From Candidatus Methylomirabilota bacterium (GTDB taxonomy: Bacteria > Methylomirabilota > Methylomirabilia > Methylomirabilales > Methylomirabilaceae), in contig JACQEV010000200.1 of NCBI GenBank assembly GCA_016200385.1, forward strand, positions 1 through 6,227: a stretch of DNA of 6,227 bases, read 5' to 3'. The translations under genes were made by a program, and so were the position numbers. The notes beneath the pieces were generated by a model. That model ran no database searches. It was not told where the DNA came from and saw nothing but the letters and a program-made list of their open reading frames with translations. Of this stretch, positions 1 through 6,094 are shown piece after piece (the first letter of the stretch is position 1; every line of letters starts with the position of its first letter).

Positions 1-1020
1 GCCTTCGACGCTCTAGGCGGCGTCCGCGTTCGCCGGCTGAGGAGCGCACGGATCGGCCAGTTCGCATGGCTCATCCACCTCACCGCGGTGACCATTGTGG
101 CATCTCTTACACGCCGTCCCGACCTCATCGTGTGCGGTCATGTGGTGGCGGCCCCGCCCGCGCTGCTGGCACGATGGCTCCTGGGCGTCCCGTATGTGGT
201 CTTCACCTATGCCTACGAGATCCGCAGGAAGCGGAAGCGGCTGTTCCTGGGCCTCATCCTGCGGCGTGCCGCACTCATCCTCACGAGCAGTCGCTTCACA
301 GCGACCACAGTCCTCTCGCATGGTGTCTCCCCGGGGCGCGTCCGAATCCTTCAGCCTGGCGTTGACCCCGAGCGATTCAGCCCTGATCCGAATCCAGACG
401 CTCTCGCAGCCAAGCCGGGGCCGATGACGCTGCTGGGTGTCTCCCGGCTTGACAACCGGTACAAAGGGCACGACATGGTCATCCGGGCTCTCCCGATCAT
501 CAAGGCCAAGTGTCCGAACGTCCGGTACAGGGTGGTCGGGGATGGCTGGCTTCGCGGATACCTGGCCAGCCTGGCCAAGAGCCTCGGGGTTGAACGGGAT
601 GTGCAGTTCCTGGGGGAGGTGTCGGATGCGGCCCTGGCAGATCTCTACCGCTCATGCGACGTTGTGGTCCAGATGAGCCGCGAATCCATAACGGGAGGCG
701 GGGCGGAGGGATTCGGCATCGTGTGCCTGGAGGCAGGCGCCTCCGGGAAACCGGTCGTCGCCGGGCTGTCTGGAGGCCTCACCGACGCGGTGGCCGATGG
801 CCTCACCGGACTCCTGGTGGACCCTCACGACCCCGGTGGCATCGCCGAGACGATCCTTTCCGTGCTTCAGGACCCGGACCTGGCTCGGGACCTGGGCCAG
901 CAGGGACGCGCTCGGGTCCTGCGGGAGTTCACCTGGGACCACATGGCTGAGCAGGCACGACGGCTGTTCGTGGAGGCGGCAGGCAAGGCACAGGAAGGGC
1001 GATGCGCGTCCTCTTCGTAA
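1..1020 (+). CDS. Glycosyltransferase family 4 (GT-B fold), 5' end missing
   Basis: The reading frame is open from the first base of the window, so the protein is cut at its N-terminus; 339 residues remain. An internal GTG at 88 could be called as a start, but the in-frame residues before it (AFDALGGVRVRRLRSAR...) fit the acceptor domain of a GT4 enzyme, so I extend to the edge. Seen: an RRPDLIVCGHV segment and PYVVFTYAYE in the N-terminal Rossmann domain, a GVSRLDNRYKGHD stretch opening the nucleotide-sugar domain, and the EX7E signature (AEGFGIVCLEA, the two Glu codons at 706 and 730) followed by GKPVVAG and TGLLVDP. Enzymes of this family transfer a sugar from an NDP-sugar to a growing lipid-linked glycan with retention of configuration, on the cytoplasmic side. 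The donor and acceptor cannot be told from sequence. The last 19 bases overlap the next gene. Family assignment is secure; substrate unknown. Confidence 0.93.
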   Translation, partial: AFDALGGVRVRRLRSARIGQFAWLIHLTAVTIVASLTRRPDLIVCGHVVAAPPALLARWLLGVPYVVFTYAYEIRRKRKRLFLGLILRRAALILTSSRFTATTVLSHGVSPGRVRILQPGVDPERFSPDPNPDALAAKPGPMTLLGVSRLDNRYKGHDMVIRALPIIKAKCPNVRYRVVGDGWLRGYLASLAKSLGVERDVQFLGEVSDAALADLYRSCDVVVQMSRESITGGGAEGFGIVCLEAGASGKPVVAGLSGGLTDAVADGLTGLLVDPHDPGGIAETILSVLQDPDLARDLGQQGRARVLREFTWDHMAEQARRLFVEAAGKAQEGRCASSS

Positions 1021-2198
1021 ACCCCGGGCTCGATCTGGGAGGCGCCGAACAGAGCCTCATCCTTCTGCTCGAGGGGCTTCGATCGCGGGAGGTGGAGGCC
1101 ACGGTGGCGCACTTTGGAAACGGGCCGTTCCGAGATCGAGTTGTGGACCTTGGGTTCCCGACTGTCTCTTTGAGGCCTCCTGGATTGGTCCGCAGCGCCA
1201 CACGCTACCGGTCGGCTTGGGCGCACCTATGGATGCCGGCCCTGGTGGCAGCCGGTTTCCCAACCGCCCTGCGCCTGGCAGGGTTGGCGCGGCGTGTCCA
1301 TGCCGACCTGCTCCACACCAACGGGCTCAAGGCCCACCTCCTCGGAGGGTTGGCCGGCCGGATGATCGGCACCCCGGTCATCTGGCATCTCCGCGATTTT
1401 CTGCCGAGTGGATTAGTCGGTCAGGTCTTCAGGGGGGCGGCCCGGAGGCTGCCGGCGCTTGTGCTCGCCAACTCGGACGCCGTGGCCGCCGCCATCCGGC
1501 CAGACGACGAGGACAGACCCCGCGTCATCAGGCTCTATAACCCGGTGGACCTCTGCCGATTCCGCCCCGGCCTCCCGAGAAGCCTCATCCGGCGGGAGCT
1601 AGGCCTTGGCGACGAGGTGCCCCTCGTCGGGGTGGTGGCCCATCTGACGCCGTGGAAGGGGCACGAGCAGTTCCTGACAATCGGCCGCGCGGTCATGGAC
1701 GCTGTCCCCGAGGCGTATTTCGTCGTGACAGGAGGGCCGGTGTACGAGACTGACGGTCACGCCGGCTACCCCGAAACCCTGCGCCGCCACGCTCTGGCGC
1801 TCGGCCTTGCCGACCGGGTCGCCTTCCTGGGCGCGCGAAACGATATCCCCGAGGTGCTCGCTGCCCTGGACGTCCTGGTACACTGTCCCACAGCGCCCGA
1901 ACCGTTCGGTCGGGCTGTGGCTGAGGCGATGGCGGTTGGGCGGCCGGTCGTCGCTGCTCACTGCGGGGGCATCCCGGAGGTGGTCGAGGATCGGGAGACC
2001 GGGTTCCTCGTGCCCACCGCGGATGTGAGGGGTTTTGCATCAGCCATAGTGCAACTCCTGAAGGATTCCGCCCTCCGCGAGAGGTTCGGGAGAGCGGCGC
2101 GTGGCCGGGCTGAGGCCCTGTTCGCGGTGGAGGCCCACACCGCAAGCGTTCTGGAGGCGTACCGGGCCATCATCGCGGCAGACCGAGCAGGGCCATGA
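1002..2198 (+). CDS. Glycosyltransferase family 4 (GT-B fold)
   Basis: 398 residues, a normal full length for GT4. The ATG at 1002 is preceded by an AGGAAGGG ribosome site (992-999) and gives a typical start, MRVLFVNPGLDLGGAEQSL, where GGAE (residues 13-16) is the usual glycine-rich N-terminal loop. Further on are HTNGLKAH (105-112) and IWHLRDF in the acceptor domain, then VVAHLTPWKGHEQF (about 211-224) at the start of the donor domain. The EX7E motif has Glu300 and Glu308 (PEPFGRAVAEAMAVGRPVVA), followed by GGIPEVV and TGFLVP, which usually contact the NDP-sugar. Predicted role: cytoplasmic addition of one sugar to the lipid-linked repeat unit of an exopolysaccharide. It overlaps the upstream gene by 19 bases and the downstream gene by ATGA, so translation is probably coupled. 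Linkage and sugar are not predictable. Confidence 0.95.
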   Translation: MRVLFVNPGLDLGGAEQSLILLLEGLRSREVEATVAHFGNGPFRDRVVDLGFPTVSLRPPGLVRSATRYRSAWAHLWMPALVAAGFPTALRLAGLARRVHADLLHTNGLKAHLLGGLAGRMIGTPVIWHLRDFLPSGLVGQVFRGAARRLPALVLANSDAVAAAIRPDDEDRPRVIRLYNPVDLCRFRPGLPRSLIRRELGLGDEVPLVGVVAHLTPWKGHEQFLTIGRAVMDAVPEAYFVVTGGPVYETDGHAGYPETLRRHALALGLADRVAFLGARNDIPEVLAALDVLVHCPTAPEPFGRAVAEAMAVGRPVVAAHCGGIPEVVEDRETGFLVPTADVRGFASAIVQLLKDSALRERFGRAARGRAEALFAVEAHTASVLEAYRAIIAADRAGP

Positions 2199-3307
2199 GA
2201 GTCGTCCACGTTTTCAAAGATTACTACCCCCCGACGACCGGTGGAATCGAGCAGCACATGAGGCTGCTCTGCACAGGATTGGCGCGGCAGATGGACGTCA
2301 CCGTCCTCGTCCCGAGTCGATCCCGCCGGACGCTCGAAGAGCGCCTGGATGGGGTGCTCGTCATCCGTGTGCCGGAATACGGACGGTACGCCTCGGTCCC
2401 GCTCTGCCCGACCATGCCCGTGCAGCTCCGCCGGCTGCGTCCAGACATCGTGCACCTCCATTTCCCTAACCCCATGGGCGATCTCGCCTATCTCCTGAGC
2501 GGATGGGGCGCGCCGTTGGTCATCACATACCATGCTGACATCATCAAGCAGCGGCCGTTCGTCCCCTTCTACCGTCCCGTCCTTGCGCTGTTGTTCAAAC
2601 AGGCCCAACGGATCATCGCGACCTCCCCGGACTACATCGCCTCTTCTCGTGTTCTTTCCCGGTACCGGCGCAAGACCACCATCATCCCGTTTGGCGTGGA
2701 CCGTGAGGCGCTTTCGCTTCGCGATGGCGAGGCGACCGAGGTGGAGTGGCTGCGCCGGGATCTCGGAAGACGCCTCGTGGTCTTCGTCGGCGTCCTTCGC
2801 TACTACAAGGGCCTGGACATCCTCTTGCGTGCGATGACGAAGGTGGCGGGGTGCCTGCTGATCGTGGGCAGCGGGCCGGAACGTGAGAGACTCGAGGCCA
2901 TGGCCGTCCAGCTTGGCGTTGCCAATCGGGCCCTCTTCCTGGGCGAGGTCCCCGAATCGCGGCTACGCGTGCTCCTGCATGGCGCCGAGGTTTTTGTTCT
3001 GCCGTCCATTGATCGGTGCGAGGCGTTCGGGATCGCCCAACTGGAGGCCATGGCCTGTGGGAAGCCGGTGGTCTCGACCGACCTGCCAACCGGCGTCCGG
3101 TTTGTGAATCCACACGGGGTGACCGGCTTACGTGTCCCACCTCGGGACCCAGATGCGCTGGCCGATGCCGTGAATCGACTGCTCGACGATCCTCAGCTCC
3201 GGGCACATCTTGGACAGGCGGCCCAGGAGAGGGTCGAGAGGGAATTTACGGCTGAGGGCATGATCACCAGGACCCTGGAGGTTTACCGTGAAGTCCTTGT
3301 CCCGTAA
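2195..3307 (+). CDS. Glycosyltransferase family 4, mannosyltransferase-like
   Basis: 370 residues, complete. The start ATG at 2195 shares the ATGA overlap with the preceding stop, a strong sign of translational coupling; there is only a weak ribosome site (AGG near 2189). Seen: MRVVHVFKDYYPPTTGGIEQH, with the GGIEQH loop at residues 16-21; DIVHLHFPNP (84-93); TYHAD (111-115); TIIPFGVD; FVGVLRYYKGLDIL (197-210), the donor-domain opening; and EX7E with Glu276 and Glu284 (CEAFGIAQLEAMACGKPVVS). After this comes LPTGVRFVNPHGVTGL, a C-terminal pattern I associate with GT4 enzymes of O-antigen and EPS loci, often annotated as mannosyltransferases. Mannose specificity is only an analogy. It should act in the cytoplasm on a polyprenyl-linked acceptor. 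The 3' end overlaps the sugar-phosphate transferase gene by 20 bases. Confidence 0.95.
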   Translation: MRVVHVFKDYYPPTTGGIEQHMRLLCTGLARQMDVTVLVPSRSRRTLEERLDGVLVIRVPEYGRYASVPLCPTMPVQLRRLRPDIVHLHFPNPMGDLAYLLSGWGAPLVITYHADIIKQRPFVPFYRPVLALLFKQAQRIIATSPDYIASSRVLSRYRRKTTIIPFGVDREALSLRDGEATEVEWLRRDLGRRLVVFVGVLRYYKGLDILLRAMTKVAGCLLIVGSGPERERLEAMAVQLGVANRALFLGEVPESRLRVLLHGAEVFVLPSIDRCEAFGIAQLEAMACGKPVVSTDLPTGVRFVNPHGVTGLRVPPRDPDALADAVNRLLDDPQLRAHLGQAAQERVEREFTAEGMITRTLEVYREVLVP

Positions 3308-3965
3308 ACCCGATTTCGCCATCCCTCAGGCGGGCACCGCCGGTGGCCCTCTCAGAGAGAGCCTCGCGAAACGGGTGTTCGACATGGGGCTGGCGGCCCT
3401 CGGCCTCATCGCCTCGATGCCGGTTTGGCTTGCCGTCGCCCTCGCGGTCAAGCTGGAAGACGGCGGCCCCATTTTCTTCGAGCAGGAGCGATGGGGCCGG
3501 ATGAAGCGCAGGATCAGGGTGCTCAAGTTTCGCTCGATGGCCACCAACTCGAGCCTCGAGGATCGCTCCGTTCAGGCCGGCAAGCACGACGCCCGCATCA
3601 CGCGCGTCGGAAAGTTGTTGCGGGCCACGGCGCTCGACGAAATGCCCCAGCTCCTCAACATCTTAAAAGGAGAGATGAGCTTCGTCGGCCCCAGGGCGTT
3701 GCCGATCAACGAGGTTCAAGCCAGAGAGCGGGATGGGGCGCTGCCGGACGAGGCGATCCCCGGCTTTGGCCTTCGCTGCCGGGTCAGGCCAGGACTGACC
3801 GGCCTCGCCCAGATCTACGCGCCTCGGGATGTCCCTCGCCGGCACAAGTTCCGCTACGACGTGCTGTACGTAAAGAAGCAGAGCCTCTGGTTGGACATTC
3901 GCTTGATCGTACTGTCTCTCTGTATCACCGCGTGCGCCAAATGGGAGAGCAGGGGAAACGGATAG
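3288..3965 (+). CDS. Polyprenyl-phosphate sugar-phosphate transferase (bacterial sugar transferase, WcaJ/PglC type)
   Basis: 225 residues: a short, monotopic-type member carrying only the catalytic domain, without the four-helix N-terminal region of WbaP/WcaJ. Starts at GTG 3288, seven bases after a GGAGG site (3277-3281), inside the end of the preceding gene. Seen: KRVFD (28-32); a hydrophobic stretch at about 33-55 containing SMP (43-45), where the family has the Ser-Pro break of its re-entrant helix; PIFFEQERWGR; LKFRSM; the catalytic-type Asp117-Glu118 in LDEMPQL; KGEMSFVGPR (127-136); and RPGLTGLAQI (167-176). The family moves a sugar 1-phosphate from a nucleotide sugar to polyprenyl phosphate on the inner face of the membrane, which is the first committed step of EPS or O-unit assembly. 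The three GT4 genes upstream would act after it. The exact sugar is unknown. Family confidence is very high. Confidence 0.96.
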   Translation: MKSLSRKPDFAIPQAGTAGGPLRESLAKRVFDMGLAALGLIASMPVWLAVALAVKLEDGGPIFFEQERWGRMKRRIRVLKFRSMATNSSLEDRSVQAGKHDARITRVGKLLRATALDEMPQLLNILKGEMSFVGPRALPINEVQARERDGALPDEAIPGFGLRCRVRPGLTGLAQIYAPRDVPRRHKFRYDVLYVKKQSLWLDIRLIVLSLCITACAKWESRGNG

Positions 3966-3987
3966 CGGCCCTCGTGGAAACGTCGCC

Positions 3988-4695
3988 GTGGCCCGCGAGG
4001 AGATGTTAGAAGGAGGCCGATCGAAGAGCCGGGTGTCTGTTCGGACGAGCGCATGGTGGCGGCGAGCGCTGGTTCCGTTTCTTATCCTGGTCCTTGTCGG
4101 GGTCCTCTCCATGCAGGGTATCAGAGGGCTCGGGCAATGGCTGGTGGTAGCGGACCCGCTGGAGCGGGCGCGGGCGATCGTGGTGCTCACGGGCCACGTT
4201 CCCCTCCGTGCCATGGAGGCGGCGTCGATCTACCGACAGGGCTGGGCCCCGGAGGTCTGGCTCACAACTGAAGCGCGCTCAGCCGAAGAGGCAGCGATGG
4301 CTCGCCTGGGTCTGCAGGTCACGAGGGGGGAAACCTACAACAGGGCCGTGCTGGAGCGGCTCGGCGTACCTCATGAGGCAATCCGGATGCTATCCGAGGG
4401 CGCACACAACACGGCGGAGGAGGTCAAGCTCGTCGCCCGGGAGCTCGAGCGAGCCGGCGGAGGGAGCGATCGTGTGATTGTCGTCACGTCCAAGGCCCAC
4501 ACCCGGCGGGTGCGAGCCCTCTGGCGAGCCCTGGTGGGAAATTCGCCCCGCGCAATTGTTCGCTATGCTGCAGATGATCCTTACGACCCGGGCCGCTGGT
4601 GGCGACACACCGGTGACGCCCTGGCGGTTTCCCGCGAGGTCTTCGGCCTTATGAACCTATGGGCGGGCTTTCCGCTTCAGCCGGATCGGCGGTGA
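3988..4695 (+). CDS. YdcF/SanA/ElyC-type (DUF218) membrane-anchored protein
   Basis: 235 residues if the GTG at 3988 is used. An Arg/Lys-rich N-terminus is followed by one hydrophobic segment (about 27-45, ALVPFLILVLVGVLSMQGI), so the globular part should be anchored in the inner membrane, probably facing outward as in SanA/ElyC. DUF218 features: RARAIVVLTG (61-69), RAMEAASIYRQGWAPEVWLT (74-93), EEAAMARLGL, NRAVLERLGVPHEAIRML, the conserved NTAEEV (141-146), and VIVVTSKAHTRRVRALWRAL (163-182). The usual GGG after the first strand is replaced by TGH. E. coli relatives affect envelope integrity and lipid-carrier use, but no reaction is firmly established; here the EPS context suggests a role in polymer or carrier metabolism. 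The start is uncertain: ATG 4003 and GTG 4033 are also in frame. The best ribosome-like sequence (AGGAGG, 4011-4016) lies 16 bases before 4033, too far to be convincing. The gene sits 22 bases after its neighbour. Confidence 0.85.
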   Translation: MAREEMLEGGRSKSRVSVRTSAWWRRALVPFLILVLVGVLSMQGIRGLGQWLVVADPLERARAIVVLTGHVPLRAMEAASIYRQGWAPEVWLTTEARSAEEAAMARLGLQVTRGETYNRAVLERLGVPHEAIRMLSEGAHNTAEEVKLVARELERAGGGSDRVIVVTSKAHTRRVRALWRALVGNSPRAIVRYAADDPYDPGRWWRHTGDALAVSREVFGLMNLWAGFPLQPDRR

Positions 4696-4759
4696 CGGCG
4701 GATCTGAAAGGGTGTCGCTATCCTCAGGGGTTGCATAAACCCGGAAGGCATCAGAAAGA
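4696..4759 (+). other. 64-base intergenic gap with a weak hairpin
   Basis: This is the first real gap in the cluster, between the DUF218 gene and the nucleotidyltransferase gene. It holds a small inverted repeat (GGGTT 4728-4732, loop GCATA, AACCC 4738-4742) and a GGAAGG ribosome-like site at 4743-4748, 11 bases before the ATG, with a closer GAAAG at 4754-4758. The 5-bp stem has no T tract, so I do not call it a terminator. I see no convincing promoter. The next gene is most likely still in the same transcript. Confidence 0.3.
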
Positions 4760-5854
4760 ATGGTTGCTGATCGCGTGCCCGACCGCATAGTGGAGTCGCT
4801 GATCACCGCCGTCCCGGACGACCCCGACTCCTTCAAGCGTCTCTGCGCGGCGGTGACGGACTGGAACGCTCTTTTCGAGTGCGGGGATCGCCAAGGCGTG
4901 GCGGGCGTGCTCTACTGCCAGCTCGTCGAGTCGGACTGCAGTCTGCCGCAAGCAGTGAGACGGTATGTCGATCGGGAACTCGTAGTCCGGAGGCTCTGGA
5001 ATTCGCACCTGAACGCGGCCCTCGACGAGGCGCTTTACGCGCTTGACGCCGCTGGCGTGCGCACCGTCGCGCTCAAGGGGCCGGTGCTGGGCGAACGACT
5101 CTATTCCGACCCCGCCGTGCGGTTATCTACCGACCTGGATCTTCTTGTCGTCCCCAGCGATCTCGATCGAGCCGCAGCGGCTCTCGAGTCGATCGGCTAC
5201 CGCGCCGAGAAAGGGCAGATGACGCGATCCTTCCGACAGTACCACCAGCACATCCACTTTCACCGGCCACACAGCCCGATGATCGAGCTGCACTTCCGGG
5301 CGTACGCCGGCCTCGGCGTCGTTGTCCCAGGCGATGAATTTGTGTCGCGAGCCTGCCTCTACCGCACTACCAGGGGGCCTGTGGCCTGGGTGCTTTCGCC
5401 AGAGGACGAGCTGCTTTACCTGTCCGTACACGTTGCCAGTCACTGCTTCGGATGCCTATTGTGGCTGTACGATCTCAAGCTCCTTCTCCGATCCTGCCCC
5501 GATCTCGATTGGTCCGTGGTCGCGGGCCGCGCACGCTCGCTCGGCGTCGTCGCCCCGCTGTCATTGACCTTTGAAATGCTCCGCCGCCGCTTAGGCGTCG
5601 CGGTCCCAGAGCGCGACGACCTCGCTCCGTCGCGTGGGATACGCTCCCGCGTGGCCGCTTCGCTCCTCCGGGCGACCGCGACACGGCCGGTCTCCCCAAT
5701 AGGCGCGACACTCGCTAGGCTAGCTTTTATGGCCGCGCTCTGTGGCCGACCAGCTCCGGCCGCGCGGTTTCTCCAGTACCAGCTTGTGCGGATCGCTAAG
5801 CGGCGGGCACAGCGCTACTTCCCTAGCTTGGTTCCCGAGGAGTGGTCAGTGTAG
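4760..5854 (+). CDS. NTP_transf_5-type nucleotidyltransferase-fold protein of unknown function
   Basis: 364 residues, complete, starting at ATG 4760. The core reads as a minimal nucleotidyltransferase motif of the uncharacterised NTP_transf_5 family: LKGPVLGERLYSDP (105-118), then STDLDLLV (123-130), with Asp125 and Asp127 as the likely metal-binding pair. Later come MIELHF (174-179), where Glu176 may supply a third acidic residue, and LSPEDELLYLSVHVASHCF (212-230) with WLYDLKLLL, the usual helical C-terminal block with paired His224 and His228. The C-terminal tail (about 335-360) is basic. The fold is shared with aminoglycoside and tRNA nucleotidyltransferases, but no substrate is known for this subfamily. 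Members are often seen in EPS clusters beside PqqD, lasso-B2-like or HprK-like genes, and that fits the genes found just downstream. Function beyond the fold is inference. Alternative GTG starts at 4775 and 4790 are less likely. Confidence 0.87.
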   Translation: MVADRVPDRIVESLITAVPDDPDSFKRLCAAVTDWNALFECGDRQGVAGVLYCQLVESDCSLPQAVRRYVDRELVVRRLWNSHLNAALDEALYALDAAGVRTVALKGPVLGERLYSDPAVRLSTDLDLLVVPSDLDRAAAALESIGYRAEKGQMTRSFRQYHQHIHFHRPHSPMIELHFRAYAGLGVVVPGDEFVSRACLYRTTRGPVAWVLSPEDELLYLSVHVASHCFGCLLWLYDLKLLLRSCPDLDWSVVAGRARSLGVVAPLSLTFEMLRRRLGVAVPERDDLAPSRGIRSRVAASLLRATATRPVSPIGATLARLAFMAALCGRPAPAARFLQYQLVRIAKRRAQRYFPSLVPEEWSV

Positions 5855-5949
5855 CTGGGCGGCCATCAGATTCGTACAAGGTACAGAAGAGAAGGATCGC
5901 AAATCGGTGAAAAGCTGCCGTGAAGCCTCGTCGCTCCTTGACTCGACTG

Positions 5950-5973
5950 GCCGGTTATGCCAATGTAACCGGC
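5950..5973 (+). repeat. Perfect 8-bp inverted repeat with 8-base loop
   Basis: GCCGGTTA (5950-5957) and TAACCGGC (5966-5973) are exact reverse complements around the loop TGCCAATG; two G-U pairs could lengthen the RNA stem and leave a CCAA loop. It is followed by AATAAGGAGGT, not by a T run, so it is not a classical intrinsic terminator. It lies where the two halves of the PqqD-like reading frame meet and just before two ribosome-like sites. It could be an operator, an RNA hairpin controlling translation of the downstream genes, or a chance product of sequence decay. Confidence 0.55.
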
Positions 5974-5993
5974 AATAAGGAGGTCCCCTGGAG

Positions 5994-5998
5994 GGAGG
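5994..5998 (+). promoter_or_regulatory. Strong ribosome binding site before ATG 6007
   Basis: GGAGG with an eight-base spacer to ATG 6007 is the best-placed ribosome site in the intergenic region. It would start a 36-residue product that covers only the C-terminal helices of a PqqD domain. A second purine-rich run, TAAGGAGGT (5976-5984), lies further upstream with no ATG, GTG or TTG at suitable spacing in the frame. The site may now serve mainly to bring ribosomes to the overlapping B2-like gene that starts at 6095. Confidence 0.5.
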
Positions 5999-6094
5999 AA
6001 CAGGTCATGCAGGAAGAGTACGACGTTGCTTCAGAGGTGATCGACGGGGACCTGCTCCAATTGGTGGGCGAACTGCGCGCAGAGAGGCTGGCGA

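Noticed and set aside
797..1540. A 247-codon open frame on the + strand across the first two glycosyltransferase genes
   Set aside because: It overlaps two clear GT4 genes in another frame, and its product is low-complexity, Arg/Pro/Gly-rich with no recognisable motif; it is a GC-rich shadow frame.
1958..2608. A 216-codon open frame on the - strand
   Set aside because: It is antisense to two well-supported GT4 genes and shows no family motif; long antisense frames are expected at this GC content.
3425..4009. A 194-codon frame overlapping the sugar-phosphate transferase
   Set aside because: It is an alternate frame of a gene with all hallmark motifs; its composition is typical of a shadow frame.
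4711..4736. Possible sigma-54 promoter (TTGCA near 4731-4735)
   Set aside because: The GG element expected at the right spacing upstream is absent (4721-4722 is TC).
4728..4742. Possible intrinsic terminator between the DUF218 and nucleotidyltransferase genes
   Set aside because: The stem is only 5 bp and is not followed by a T run.
5713..5727. Palindrome GCTAGGCTAGC followed by TTTT, resembling a small terminator
   Set aside because: It lies inside the coding sequence of the nucleotidyltransferase gene and has only a 5-bp arm with a one-base centre.
5907..6000. Programmed +1 frameshift (like prfB) joining the two PqqD-like halves
   Set aside because: The Shine-Dalgarno-like run follows the stop codon instead of preceding it, there is no clear slippery codon, and even a joined product would lack about 8-10 conserved residues; a decayed gene is simpler.
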